This document shows, piece after piece, positions 1-8,586 of a stretch of 55,630 nucleotides of DNA. The notes beneath the pieces are model-generated. The model was not told the origin of the DNA, ran no database searches, and saw only the letters and a program-made list of their open reading frames with translations. The stretch is from Tagaea sp. CACIAM 22H2 (GTDB taxonomy: Bacteria; Pseudomonadota; Alphaproteobacteria; CACIAM-22H2), in contig PVXE01000030.1 in NCBI GenBank assembly GCA_014444615.1, positions 1 through 55,630 of the forward strand, given 5' to 3'. Position 1 is the first letter of the stretch. Every line of letters starts with the position of its first letter. A program made the translations under genes and the position numbers.

Positions 1-1071
1 GCCCAAACCCTCGCCGCCATGCCGCTTGCCGCGACATTGGGCCTCGGCGGCAATCGCAAGGCGATGGTCACGGGCATGACGATCGGCCTCAACGGCAACG
101 CGATCGTCATCTCCCGCGAACTCTGGCGCGAACTCGATGACGGTTCCGGCCTCGATCCGATGGTGACGGGTGCTTCGCTGCGCCGGGCACTCGACGCGCG
201 CCGCGCGCGCGGGTTGGAGCCGCCACGGTTCGGGGTCACCTTCGCCTATTCGAGCCATAATTATCTGCTGCGCTATTGGCTCGCCGCGTCGGGTATCGAT
301 CCCGATCGCGACGTGCGCCTCGTCGTCGTGCCGCCGCCGCGCATGTTGCGCAGCCTCGTCGACAACGATATCGACGGCTATTGCGTCGGCGCGCCGTTCG
401 GCCAGCTGGCGGTCGATCTCGGGGTCGGGCGTTTCGCCGCCGCGACCTACGAGGTGTGGAACAACCACCCGGAAAAAATCTTCAGCGTCACGCGGTCTTG
501 GGCCGAGCGGCATCCCAACACGCATGTGGCGCTGGTGATGGCGCTGATCGAAGCCTGCCGCTGGCTCGACGATCCGGAAAATCGGCTCGACGCCGCACGG
601 CTGCTCGCGCGTTCGGATTATTGCGACGCGCCGGAATCGATCCTGATGGCGACGTTGGGCGGCACGGTGCAGACCGGGGCGGGCCCGCGCCACATCCCCG
701 ATTTCCATGTGTTTCATCGCTATCAGGCGAATTTCCCGTGGCGCAGCCAAGCGCTGTGGACGCTCGCGCAGATGCGCCGCTGGGGCCAGATCGGGCCGGA
801 GGTCGATGTTTACGCCCTGGTCGACGCCGTTTGCCGGCCGGATGTCTATCGCGCCGCCGCGCGCCGATTGGGCGTCGCGTCGCCCGATGTCGATTTCAAA
901 AGCGAAGGCACGCATCGCGAGAGCTACATGCTCGAAACCGGCGAAGGTCCGATCGAGCTGGGTTCCGACATTTTCTTCGACGGCCGGGTTTTCGACCCCG
1001 TGCCGCGCGATTCCGATCCGGCGGGTTCGCCCGCGACCCTCAACCCCAATGCCAAGGAGATCGAACGATGA
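1..1071 (+). CDS. NrtA/CmpA-family nitrate-binding protein, NasS-like (5' truncated)
   Basis: The reading frame is open from base 1 (it reads A-Q-T-L-A-A before the first Met at 19), so the N-terminus lies outside the window; 356 residues are visible. The protein aligns by eye with the next gene, NrtA: both share the R/L-YWLAA-GIDPD and VVPPP-M blocks, a CVG-P stretch and a C-terminal FFDG-FDP motif. It is therefore a CmpA/NrtA-type periplasmic-binding-protein fold. Family knowledge: such proteins either bind nitrate for the importer or, without an export signal, act as the cytoplasmic sensor NasS that controls the antiterminator NasT. The missing N-terminus prevents a decision, but a second NrtA copy directly before a complete nrtABD set favours NasS. 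It overlaps nrtA by 4 bp (ATGA), implying translational coupling. Confidence 0.85.
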   Translation, partial: AQTLAAMPLAATLGLGGNRKAMVTGMTIGLNGNAIVISRELWRELDDGSGLDPMVTGASLRRALDARRARGLEPPRFGVTFAYSSHNYLLRYWLAASGIDPDRDVRLVVVPPPRMLRSLVDNDIDGYCVGAPFGQLAVDLGVGRFAAATYEVWNNHPEKIFSVTRSWAERHPNTHVALVMALIEACRWLDDPENRLDAARLLARSDYCDAPESILMATLGGTVQTGAGPRHIPDFHVFHRYQANFPWRSQALWTLAQMRRWGQIGPEVDVYALVDAVCRPDVYRAAARRLGVASPDVDFKSEGTHRESYMLETGEGPIELGSDIFFDGRVFDPVPRDSDPAGSPATLNPNAKEIER

Positions 1072-2360
1072 CCCGCAAGCTCGGCCGCCGCAGCCTTCTG
1101 AAGGGCGCATCCGCCACCGCCGCCTTGTTAGCCGCCGCGCGCGCGAGCTTCCCTGCCGGCGCCTTCGCGCAGGGCGCTGGGCCGGAGACCAAGAAGGCCG
1201 TGCTCGGCTATATCGCGTTGACGGATTCCTCGCCGTTGATCATCGCCAAGGAGCGCGGCCTGTTCGCCAAGCACGGCGTGCCGGACGTGGAAGTTTCCAA
1301 GCAGGCCTCGTGGGGGGCCACGCGCGACAATATCGTGCTGGGCGGCGCCAGCAACGGTATCGATGGCGCGCATATCCTGCGCCCGATGGTGCATCTGATC
1401 TCGTCGGGCTTGGTCACGCAGAACAACGTGCCCACGCCGCTCTACACGCTGATCAATCTCAACGAGGACGGCCAGGCGATCTCGGTCGCTAACGAATACA
1501 AGGATCTGGGCGTCGGCAAAGATTCCTCGCCGCTCAAAGCCGCGTTCGAGCGCAAGAAGGCGCGCGGCGGCGAATTGACGGCCGCCGTCACCTTCCCGGG
1601 CGGCACGCACGATCTTTGGATGCGCTACTGGCTCGCGGCCGGCGGCATCGATCCCGACAGCGACATCCGCGTGATCGTCGTCCCGCCGCCGCAGATGGTC
1701 GCGAATATGCGCGTGGGCAATATGGACACGTTCTGCGTGGGCGAGCCGTGGAACGAGCAGCTGGTGAATCAGAATATCGGCTTCTCGGCGCTGACCACGG
1801 GCGAGCTGTGGTTCCAGCATCCTGAAAAGATTCTCGGCATGCGCGCCGAATGGGTCGACAAGAATCCCAAGGCCACGCAAGCGATCATGATGGCGGTCAT
1901 GGAAGCCCAGCAATGGTGCGATTCCATGGCGAACAAGGACGAACTCGCCAATATCGTCGGGCGCCGCCAGTGGTTCAACGTGCCGCCGGCCGACATCAAT
2001 CTGCGTCTAAAGGGCGACATCAACTACGGCAACGGCCGCGCCGAAAAGGGCACCAATCTGTTCATGAAATTCTGGGGCAAGGGCGGCACGGTTTCCTATC
2101 CGTGGAAGAGCCTCGACACCTGGTTCATGACCGAGAACATGCGCTGGGGCCGCTACAAGCCGGATTTCGATGTGAAGGGTCTGGTCGACAAGACCAACCG
2201 TTCGGATCTGTGGATCGCGGCGGCCAAGGCGCTGGGCGTTTCGGACCACGTGTCGGGGGATTCGCGCGGCGTCGAGACGTTCTTCGACGGCGTCAAGTTC
2301 GATCCCGCCAAGCCGATGGACTACCTCAAGACCGTGCGCATCAAGCGCGCCGCGGTTTGA
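1068..2360 (+). CDS. nrtA: Nitrate ABC transporter substrate-binding protein NrtA
   Basis: Predicted periplasmic nitrate/nitrite-binding component of an ABC importer, 430 residues. The N-terminus carries a twin-arginine signal (R-R-S-L-L-K-G near residues 6-12), an Ala-rich stretch and a likely A-x-A cleavage site around residue 35, so Tat export is expected. The mature part has CmpA/NrtA family blocks: GYIALTDSSPL at the start, MRYWLAAGGIDPD, VVPPPQMVANM and CVGEPWNEQL. The ATG at 1068 overlaps the stop of the previous gene as ATGA, and the signal peptide begins there, which fixes the start. The permease and ATPase genes follow directly, giving the usual nrtA-nrtB-nrtD order upstream of nitrite and nitrate reductases. 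Nitrate rather than bicarbonate or cyanate is inferred from that context. Confidence 0.93.
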   Translation: MTRKLGRRSLLKGASATAALLAAARASFPAGAFAQGAGPETKKAVLGYIALTDSSPLIIAKERGLFAKHGVPDVEVSKQASWGATRDNIVLGGASNGIDGAHILRPMVHLISSGLVTQNNVPTPLYTLINLNEDGQAISVANEYKDLGVGKDSSPLKAAFERKKARGGELTAAVTFPGGTHDLWMRYWLAAGGIDPDSDIRVIVVPPPQMVANMRVGNMDTFCVGEPWNEQLVNQNIGFSALTTGELWFQHPEKILGMRAEWVDKNPKATQAIMMAVMEAQQWCDSMANKDELANIVGRRQWFNVPPADINLRLKGDINYGNGRAEKGTNLFMKFWGKGGTVSYPWKSLDTWFMTENMRWGRYKPDFDVKGLVDKTNRSDLWIAAAKALGVSDHVSGDSRGVETFFDGVKFDPAKPMDYLKTVRIKRAAV

Positions 2361-2368
2361 AAAGGCGC

Positions 2369-3268
2369 ATGACGATGGGCATGCCCGCACGCAAACTCGA
2401 ACCGGTTCCGGCGGCGAAAGCCGCCGGCGCCGCCGTGGTGGAATTGAAGCGCGCGACGCCCGGCTTCGCCGACCGGGTAAAGCCGGTATTGACCGCGCTT
2501 TGGACCAATCTTCTGCCGCCGGCCGTCACGATCGCGATTCTGCTGGGGATCTGGCAGATCGCGTTCGATCGGCCTGGCGCCACGCTGCCCGCGCCGACGG
2601 TGGTGTGGTCGCAAGCCTTCGATTTGATCGCCGAGCCGTTCTACGTCGCTGGGTCTCAGGATATGGGTCTCGGCTGGCGCGTCCTCACCTCGCTGCAGCG
2701 CGTGGCGGTCGGCTTCGGCTTCGCGGCGATCGTCGGCGTGCTGGTGGGCGCCATCGTCGGTCAATCTGTTTGGGCCATGCGCGGGCTCGATCCGGTGTTC
2801 CAGATTCTGCGCACCGTGCCGCCGCTCGCATGGCTGCCGATCTCCTTGGCGGCGTTCCGCGACGCCAATCCGTCGGCGATCTTCGTGATCTTCATCACGG
2901 CGATCTGGCCCATCCTGATCAACACGGCGGTCGGTATCCGCAACATCCCGCAGGATTACCGCAACGTCGCGCAGGTGCTGCGGCTCAATCATCTCGAATT
3001 CTTCGTGAAGATCATGCTGCCCGCCGCGGCGCCCTACATCTTCACGGGGCTGCGCATCGGCATCGGTTTGGCGTGGCTCGCCATCGTCGCCGCCGAAATG
3101 CTGACGGGCGGCGTGGGTATTGGCTTCTTCATCTGGGACGCGTGGAACTCCTCGCGCATTCCCGACATCGTCGTGGCGCTTGTCTATATCGGGCTCGTGG
3201 GTTTCGCCCTCGACCGGATGGTGGCGTTCGTCGCGACGCGCGTCACGCGCGGCACGGCCGCGAACTGA
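2369..3268 (+). CDS. nrtB: Nitrate ABC transporter permease NrtB
   Basis: Integral membrane subunit of the nitrate importer, 299 residues. A hydrophilic N-terminal arm of about 45 residues precedes the first membrane segment (PPAVTIAILLGIW), then the LQRVAVGFGFAAIVGVLVG helix typical of the SsuC/NrtB family and the central VLRLNHLEFF...LPAAAPYIFTGLRIG segment, which is the EAA-type loop contacting the ATPase. The start is set at ATG 2369, eight bases after nrtA; ATGs at 2375 and 2381 are in frame and would shorten it by 2 or 4 residues. The ATPase gene follows after 16 bp with a GGAAAGG-type ribosome site. Confidence 0.92.
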   Translation: MTMGMPARKLEPVPAAKAAGAAVVELKRATPGFADRVKPVLTALWTNLLPPAVTIAILLGIWQIAFDRPGATLPAPTVVWSQAFDLIAEPFYVAGSQDMGLGWRVLTSLQRVAVGFGFAAIVGVLVGAIVGQSVWAMRGLDPVFQILRTVPPLAWLPISLAAFRDANPSAIFVIFITAIWPILINTAVGIRNIPQDYRNVAQVLRLNHLEFFVKIMLPAAAPYIFTGLRIGIGLAWLAIVAAEMLTGGVGIGFFIWDAWNSSRIPDIVVALVYIGLVGFALDRMVAFVATRVTRGTAAN

Positions 3269-3284
3269 AGGAAAGGCGAGACAA

Positions 3285-4082
3285 ATGAACGCCTATCTCA
3301 AACTCGATCGCATCGACAAATCCTTCAAGCGCGGCGGCACGACCAGCGAAGTGCTACGCGACGTCAATCTGGAGATCGCGCAAGGCGAATTCGTGTCGAT
3401 CATCGGCCACTCCGGTTGCGGCAAGTCGACGCTGCTCAACATCGTCGCCGGACTCGCCGACACGACCAAAGGCGTCGTGTTCCTCGACGGCACGGCGGTG
3501 GAGGAGCCCGGCCCCGATCGCGCGGTCGTGTTTCAGAACCACTCGCTGCTGCCCTGGCTCACCGTCTACGACAATGTGCGCCTGGCGGTGGACAAGGTGT
3601 TCGGCCGCGCGAAATCGAAGGCCGAGCGTCACGACTGGACGCTGCAGCAGCTTGAGCTCGTCCATATGGGCCACGCCAAGGACAAGCGGCCGGGCGAAAT
3701 ATCGGGCGGCATGAAGCAGCGTGTGGGCATCGCGCGCGCACTTGCCATGCAGCCCAAAGTGCTGCTGATGGACGAGCCTTTCGGCGCGCTCGACGCGCTG
3801 ACCCGCGCGCATCTTCAGGACTCGGTCATGGAGATCCATGCGCGCTTGGGCAACACGGTGCTGATGGTGACGCACGATGTGGACGAGGCAGTGCTGCTCT
3901 CGGATCGCATCGTGATGATGACCAACGGACCGGCGGCGACGATCGGCGAAGTGCTCGATGTGCAGCTCGCGCGGCCGCGCAAGCGCCTCGATCTGGTCAA
4001 CAACCAGACCTATCTGTCGGCGCGGGCGGCGGTGCTCGAATTCCTCTACGCGCGCCACAAGGCGCCGTCGATCGCCGCATGA
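3285..4082 (+). CDS. nrtD: Nitrate ABC transporter ATP-binding protein NrtD
   Basis: Cytoplasmic ATPase subunit powering the nitrate importer, 265 residues. Walker A is GHSGCGKST at residues 41-49; the Q-loop region is FQNHSLLPW, the ABC signature [15 protein letters not shown], Walker [12 protein letters not shown], and the switch His lies in MVTHDVDEA. It is the single-domain NrtD/SsuB/TauB type and lacks the NrtA-like C-terminal domain found in cyanobacterial NrtC. ATG 3285 is preceded by GAAAGGCGAG as ribosome site. The stop overlaps the start of the next gene by 4 bp (ATGA at 4079), tying transport to the reductase genes. Confidence 0.93.
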   Translation: MNAYLKLDRIDKSFKRGGTTSEVLRDVNLEIAQGEFVSIIGHSGCGKSTLLNIVAGLADTTKGVVFLDGTAVEEPGPDRAVVFQNHSLLPWLTVYDNVRLAVDKVFGRAKSKAERHDWTLQQLELVHMGHAKDKRPGEISGGMKQRVGIARALAMQPKVLLMDEPFGALDALTRAHLQDSVMEIHARLGNTVLMVTHDVDEAVLLSDRIVMMTNGPAATIGEVLDVQLARPRKRLDLVNNQTYLSARAAVLEFLYARHKAPSIAA

Positions 4083-5281
4083 TCGAAGCACCGTCGCGCA
4101 TCGTCGTCGTGGGCAACGGCATGGCGGGCCAGCGCCTGCTCGCCGAGCTCGACGCGCGCGGCCGCGCGAACGGCGTCTTGGCGATCGGCGCCGAGCCGCA
4201 CCCCGCCTATAACCGCATCTTGCTGTCGTCGGTTCTGGCGGGGGAGGCGACGCTCGCCGATATCGGCCTTGGCGATCGCGATTGGTACGCGTCGCGCGGC
4301 ATCGATCTCGTTACCGGCGACCCCGTCGTTGCGATCGACCGCGCGGCGAAGACGATTGCACTGGCATCGGGGCGCTGCGAGAGCTACGGCAAGCTCGTTC
4401 TTGCGACCGGTTCGCGTGCGATCCGTTTGAACTTGCCCGGCGCCGAGCGCGCCGTCGCGTTCCGCGATCTTTCGGACATCGAGCGCTTGCGGGCGGCCAA
4501 AGCGGGTAGTACGGCCGTCGTGATCGGCGGCGGCTTGCTCGGTCTTGAGGCCGCTTACGGCCTCGCCAAGCGCGGCGTGCGCGTGGCGCTCGTTCATCTG
4601 ATGGACGATCTGATGGAGCGCCAGCTCGATGCGGCGGCGGCGAAGTTGCTGGCGCGCGAAATTTCGGCGCGCGGCATTGCGCTGCATCTCGGCGCGTCGA
4701 CCGACCGGATCGAGGCGGATGCCATCGTGCTGAGAGATGGAACGCGCATTCCGGCGGCGCTCGTGGTTATGGCCGTAGGTATCATGCCGGAGACCGCGTT
4801 GGCGACGTCGGCCGGGCTCGGTTGCGGTCGCGGAGTGCGGATCGACGACACGCTTCGTACGACCGATCCCGAAATCCATGCTTTCGGCGAATGCGCCGAG
4901 CACCGGGGTGCGTGTTTCGGTTTGGTCGGCCCCATCTGGGATCAGGCGCGCGCGCTGGCCGATATCCTGACGGGGCGCGCGGCGACCTACGAAGGATCGA
5001 GCGTCGCGACGACGCTAAAAGTGTCGGGCGTCGCGCTGTTCTCCGCCGGTATCGTGCGCGAAGCGCCGGGTGCGGAAACCCTCGTCTTCTCCGATCCCGC
5101 GCAGGGCGTGTATCGCAAGCTGATCCTGCGCGAAGGAAGGTTGGAAGGCGCTGTGCTCTACGGCGATACCGACGGCTCCAGCTGGTATGCGGCGGCGATC
5201 GCCGAGCGGCGCGACGTATCGCGCTGGCGCGATCGCATCGCGTTCGGCGCCCCCGTCGAACCGTCGAAACGCGCGGCCTAA
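4079..5281 (+). CDS. FAD/NAD(P)-dependent oxidoreductase of the nitrate assimilation operon (NirB N-terminal-like)
   Basis: 400-residue pyridine-nucleotide-disulfide-type reductase. FAD-binding motif VGNGMAG lies at residues 11-17, an ATGSR motif near 105-109, and a second NAD(P)-binding GGGLLG at 150-155. The sequence resembles the N-terminal flavoprotein half of NADH nitrite reductase NirB and rubredoxin reductases, but it stops after the C-terminal interface domain and has no [2Fe-2S], siroheme or rubredoxin module. Its place between nrtD and nirA suggests it passes electrons from NAD(P)H to nitrate or nitrite reductase. The [2Fe-2S] domain fused to NasA in this operon is an attractive partner (inference). 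ATGA overlap with nrtD. Confidence 0.85.
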   Translation: MIEAPSRIVVVGNGMAGQRLLAELDARGRANGVLAIGAEPHPAYNRILLSSVLAGEATLADIGLGDRDWYASRGIDLVTGDPVVAIDRAAKTIALASGRCESYGKLVLATGSRAIRLNLPGAERAVAFRDLSDIERLRAAKAGSTAVVIGGGLLGLEAAYGLAKRGVRVALVHLMDDLMERQLDAAAAKLLAREISARGIALHLGASTDRIEADAIVLRDGTRIPAALVVMAVGIMPETALATSAGLGCGRGVRIDDTLRTTDPEIHAFGECAEHRGACFGLVGPIWDQARALADILTGRAATYEGSSVATTLKVSGVALFSAGIVREAPGAETLVFSDPAQGVYRKLILREGRLEGAVLYGDTDGSSWYAAAIAERRDVSRWRDRIAFGAPVEPSKRAA

Positions 5282-5284
5282 GCG

Positions 5285-7054
5285 ATGGACGATTTCACCG
5301 ACGAGCAAAAGCAATATCTCGCGGGCTTCGCGACGGGCGTGGCCGCGCGACGCGCCGCGCTGGGCTTGCCCGCCGGGCTCGCCGTCGGCGGCGGCGCATC
5401 CAGCCCGAATCCCGATGCCGCGATGTTCGAGGCGCAGGATCGCACGCTCGCAAATGGCGGCAAGCTATCGGCCGAAGAGCAGGCCAAGCGAAAGACCCCG
5501 CCGCTGGATCGCTGGGGCGCGCTGGTCGCTGCGGCGGAGACGAACACGGCGCCTAAAGGCGTCGATGTCTTTCTGACCAAGTATTTCGGCCTGTTCCATG
5601 TGGCGCCGGCGCAAGACTCCTTTATGTGCCGGTTGCGCATACATCATGGCGTGCTCGATTTGCGCCAGATGCGCGGCCTTGCCGATCTTGCGGAGAAGAT
5701 GGGCGGTGGCTATTCGCATGTGACGACGCGCAATAACCTCCAGATCCGCGAGATCGCGCCAAAGGATGCGCCGGATTTCCTGATCGAGTTGCAGGAACTG
5801 GGGCTGACCGCGCGCGGAACCGGCGCCGACAATATCCGCAACATCACCGGCAGCCCGGCCGCCGGGATCGACCCGCAGGAGTTGATCGACACGCGCGATC
5901 TGGGCAAGAGGCTTCAGCACCATATCCTCAACAGCCGACATCTTTACGCGCTGCCGCGCAAGTTCAACATCGCCTTCGACGGCGGCGGCAAGATCGGTGT
6001 GTTGGAGGATACGAACGATATCGGCTTCGCCGCCGTGACGATCGGCGAAGGGCAGGCGGTCGCGCCGGGCGTGTGGTTCCGCCTGATGCTGGGCGGCATT
6101 ACCGGCCATCACGATTTCGCGCGCGATACCGGCGTGGCCGTGGCGCCCAAGGACGCGATCGCCGTATCCGACGCGATTTTGCGCGTCTATTGCGCGCATG
6201 GCGATCGCACCGACCGCAAGAAGGCACGGCTCAAATATCTGCTCGATGCCTGGGGCTTCGACAAGTTCCTGGCGGAGGTTGAAACCACGCTCGGCCGCAA
6301 GCTCGACCGCGTCCCATTGGAAGCATGCGCGCCGCGCGGGCCCATCGACCGGGCGGGGCATTTGGGTGTGCACGCGCAAAAGCGGCCGGGCCTCAATTGG
6401 ATCGGTGTCGTGATGTCGGCGGGCCGCATGGAAGCGGCGCAGATGCGCGGCCTCGCCGATATCGCCGAGCGGTTCGGCAGCGGCGCGCTGCGGCTGACCG
6501 TGTGGCAGAATTTGCTGATCCCGGATGTGCCCGATGCGCAGCTCGACGCCGCGAAGGCTGCGATCGAAGCGCTCGGTCTCGATTGGCGGGCTTCCAATCC
6601 GCGTGGCGGGTTGATCGCCTGCACGGGCAATGCGGGCTGCAAATTCGCCGCTGCCAATACTAAGCTTCATGCCGAGAATATCGCGACGCATCTCGAGAAA
6701 CGCTTGGCGCTCGATATGCCGGTCAATATCCATCTGACCGGCTGTCATCATTCTTGCGCGCAGCATTACGTCGGCGATATCGGCCTGATCGCGACCAAAA
6801 TCGATGCGGGCGACGCGCAGGTCGAGGGCTATCACCTGTTCGTCGGCGGCGGGGCCGGCGCGGAGCGCGGACTCGGCCGCGAGGTGATGCGCGATGTCGC
6901 GGCCGATACGCTGCCTGCCCGGATCGAAGCGTTGCTGAGCGTCTATCTCGCCGGACGTCAGGCGGACGAAAGCTTCCACGCCTGGGCCTCGCGCCAGGAC
7001 GAAGCGTGCTTGCGCGCCGCCCTGGCGCCGCCGGCGGCGGAACTCGCCGCATGA
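5285..7054 (+). CDS. nirA: Siroheme [4Fe-4S] nitrite reductase NirA (nitrite/sulfite reductase family)
   Basis: Predicted cytoplasmic assimilatory nitrite reductase, nitrite to ammonium, six electrons, 589 residues. It shows the duplicated NIR/SIR half-domain layout: first half with MRGLADLAEKMGGGYSHVTTR and the NIRNITGSPAAGIDP block, second half with MRGLADIAERFGSG. The four cysteines that bind the [4Fe-4S]-siroheme centre are visible: C446 and C452 (Cx5C) and C487 and C491 (Cx3C, in TGCHHSC). The context of nitrate importer and NasA makes nitrite the likely substrate rather than sulfite. It has no own flavin domain, so electrons must come from a partner, probably the adjacent flavoprotein gene whose start overlaps by 4 bp. 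Confidence 0.92.
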   Translation: MDDFTDEQKQYLAGFATGVAARRAALGLPAGLAVGGGASSPNPDAAMFEAQDRTLANGGKLSAEEQAKRKTPPLDRWGALVAAAETNTAPKGVDVFLTKYFGLFHVAPAQDSFMCRLRIHHGVLDLRQMRGLADLAEKMGGGYSHVTTRNNLQIREIAPKDAPDFLIELQELGLTARGTGADNIRNITGSPAAGIDPQELIDTRDLGKRLQHHILNSRHLYALPRKFNIAFDGGGKIGVLEDTNDIGFAAVTIGEGQAVAPGVWFRLMLGGITGHHDFARDTGVAVAPKDAIAVSDAILRVYCAHGDRTDRKKARLKYLLDAWGFDKFLAEVETTLGRKLDRVPLEACAPRGPIDRAGHLGVHAQKRPGLNWIGVVMSAGRMEAAQMRGLADIAERFGSGALRLTVWQNLLIPDVPDAQLDAAKAAIEALGLDWRASNPRGGLIACTGNAGCKFAAANTKLHAENIATHLEKRLALDMPVNIHLTGCHHSCAQHYVGDIGLIATKIDAGDAQVEGYHLFVGGGAGAERGLGREVMRDVAADTLPARIEALLSVYLAGRQADESFHAWASRQDEACLRAALAPPAAELAA

Positions 7055-8586
7055 CGGTCTATATTCCCAAACTGCCGGACGAAGCGCCGTTCAGTCCGTC
7101 GCAGCGCGCGTGGCTCAACGGGTACTTCGCCGGGATGATGGGCGGCGATACGGGCGAAGCCGCACCCGTCGCCGCACCGGTCGTGGAAGAGGATTTCCCC
7201 TGGCACGATCCGGCGTTCGATCTCGACGAACGTCTGGCGCTTGCCAAGGATCGCGCCTTGCCGCGCCGCTTGATGGCCGCGATGGCGCAGCTCGATTGCG
7301 GCCAATGCGGCTATCTGTGCCAAACCTATGGCGAGGCGATCGCGTCCGGGGCCGAGAAATCGCTCGGCAAATGCGTGCCCGGCGGCAAGGAGACGAGCAA
7401 GGCGTTGCGCGCTCTGATGTCCGAAGCGCCGTCCGCCGCCGCACCGGCGATCAAAGCCGAAGCGGCGCACCCGCCCGGCCGCTTGATCGCCGAAGCCGTC
7501 TTCAAGGGTGCGACGCCGCTTAACGGCGCGGGCTCGGCCAAGGATACGCGCCATGTCGTGTTCGATCTGTCCGGCACGGGGCTCGACTACCGGCCCGGCG
7601 ACGCGTTCGGGCTTTATGCGCCGATCGATCCCGAATTGGTCGCGTCGGTCGTCGCGGCGCTGGGTGCGGACCCGGCGCAAGCGGTCGAACGCGACGGCCG
7701 GCACTTGCCGCTTACCGAAATGCTCGGCACCGTTCTCGACATCGCGCGGCCGGGCGACAGCGTCGTCGAGACGATGATCAAGCACGCGACGGCGGTAGAT
7801 CGCGAGGGGCTCGCCAAGATTCTCGATGGCGCTGCGGATGCGCCGCTCGCCGATCCCGATCTGCTCGATCTTCTGCGGAGGTTTCCCGCCGTTCGGCCGC
7901 CGCTCGACGAATTGCTGGCGAGCCTCGAGGCGCTTCAGCCGCGCCTTTATTCGATCGCCTCGAGCCCGCGCGCGCATCAAGGCGAGGTGCATCTGACGAT
8001 CGGCGTCGTGCGCTACAAGCGCAACGATCGCGCGCGCCAGGGCGTCGCCTCGACCTTTCTGGCCGAGCGCCATCCGCCGGGCGCTACGCTGCGCTGTTTC
8101 GTGCAGCCTGCGCATGGCTTCCGCTTGCCCGAAGATCTGTCGAAGCCGGTCATCATGATCGGGCCGGGAACGGGGATCGCCCCGTTCCGCGCCTTTCTGG
8201 AAGAACGCTGCGCGACGCAAGCGCCGGGCAAGAACTGGCTGTTCTTCGGCGATCAGCACGAAGCGTACGACTTCATCTATCGTGACGAGATCGAGGCGTT
8301 TCAGGCCGATGGCACGCTCACGCGGCTCGATCTTGCCTTCTCGCGCGACGGCGCGCGGAAGGTCTATGTCCAGGATCGGATGCGCGAAGCGGGTGCTGAG
8401 TTGTGGGCTTGGCTGAAGGAAGGCGCGCATATCTATGTGTGCGGCGACGCGAGCCGCATGGCGCGCGACGTGGACACGGCGCTTCGCGAGATCGTCGCGG
8501 TGCAAGGCGGCATGGATGAAGCAGCGGCCAAGGCCTTCGTGCAGAAGCTCGCTGCCGACAAACGCTATCAGCGGGACGTCTATTGA
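7051..8586 (+). CDS. Sulfite-reductase-alpha-like flavoprotein with Fe-S N-terminal domain (electron donor to NirA/NasA)
   Basis: 511 residues. The N-terminal part holds a cysteine motif C83-x2-C86-x3-C90-x17-C108 ending in CVPGGKETSK, which looks like a small [4Fe-4S] domain. From about residue 150 comes a CysJ/ferredoxin-NADP reductase module: FAD-binding RLYSIASS at 298-305, NADP-binding GPGTGIAPF at 371-379 and a C-terminal YVCGD motif. CysJ itself has an FMN flavodoxin domain at this N-terminal position; none is visible here. I infer it takes electrons from NADPH through FAD to the cluster and on to NirA or NasA. ATG 7051 overlaps the nirA stop, and the stop (TGA 8584-8586) shares one base with the nasA start. 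Confidence 0.88.
   Translation: MTVYIPKLPDEAPFSPSQRAWLNGYFAGMMGGDTGEAAPVAAPVVEEDFPWHDPAFDLDERLALAKDRALPRRLMAAMAQLDCGQCGYLCQTYGEAIASGAEKSLGKCVPGGKETSKALRALMSEAPSAAAPAIKAEAAHPPGRLIAEAVFKGATPLNGAGSAKDTRHVVFDLSGTGLDYRPGDAFGLYAPIDPELVASVVAALGADPAQAVERDGRHLPLTEMLGTVLDIARPGDSVVETMIKHATAVDREGLAKILDGAADAPLADPDLLDLLRRFPAVRPPLDELLASLEALQPRLYSIASSPRAHQGEVHLTIGVVRYKRNDRARQGVASTFLAERHPPGATLRCFVQPAHGFRLPEDLSKPVIMIGPGTGIAPFRAFLEERCATQAPGKNWLFFGDQHEAYDFIYRDEIEAFQADGTLTRLDLAFSRDGARKVYVQDRMREAGAELWAWLKEGAHIYVCGDASRMARDVDTALREIVAVQGGMDEAAAKAFVQKLAADKRYQRDVY

Noticed and set aside
276..1067. Possible N-terminal extension of NrtA by 264 residues
   Set aside because: The extension is an out-of-frame reading of the NasS-like gene; the twin-arginine signal begins exactly at ATG 1068, which overlaps the upstream stop.
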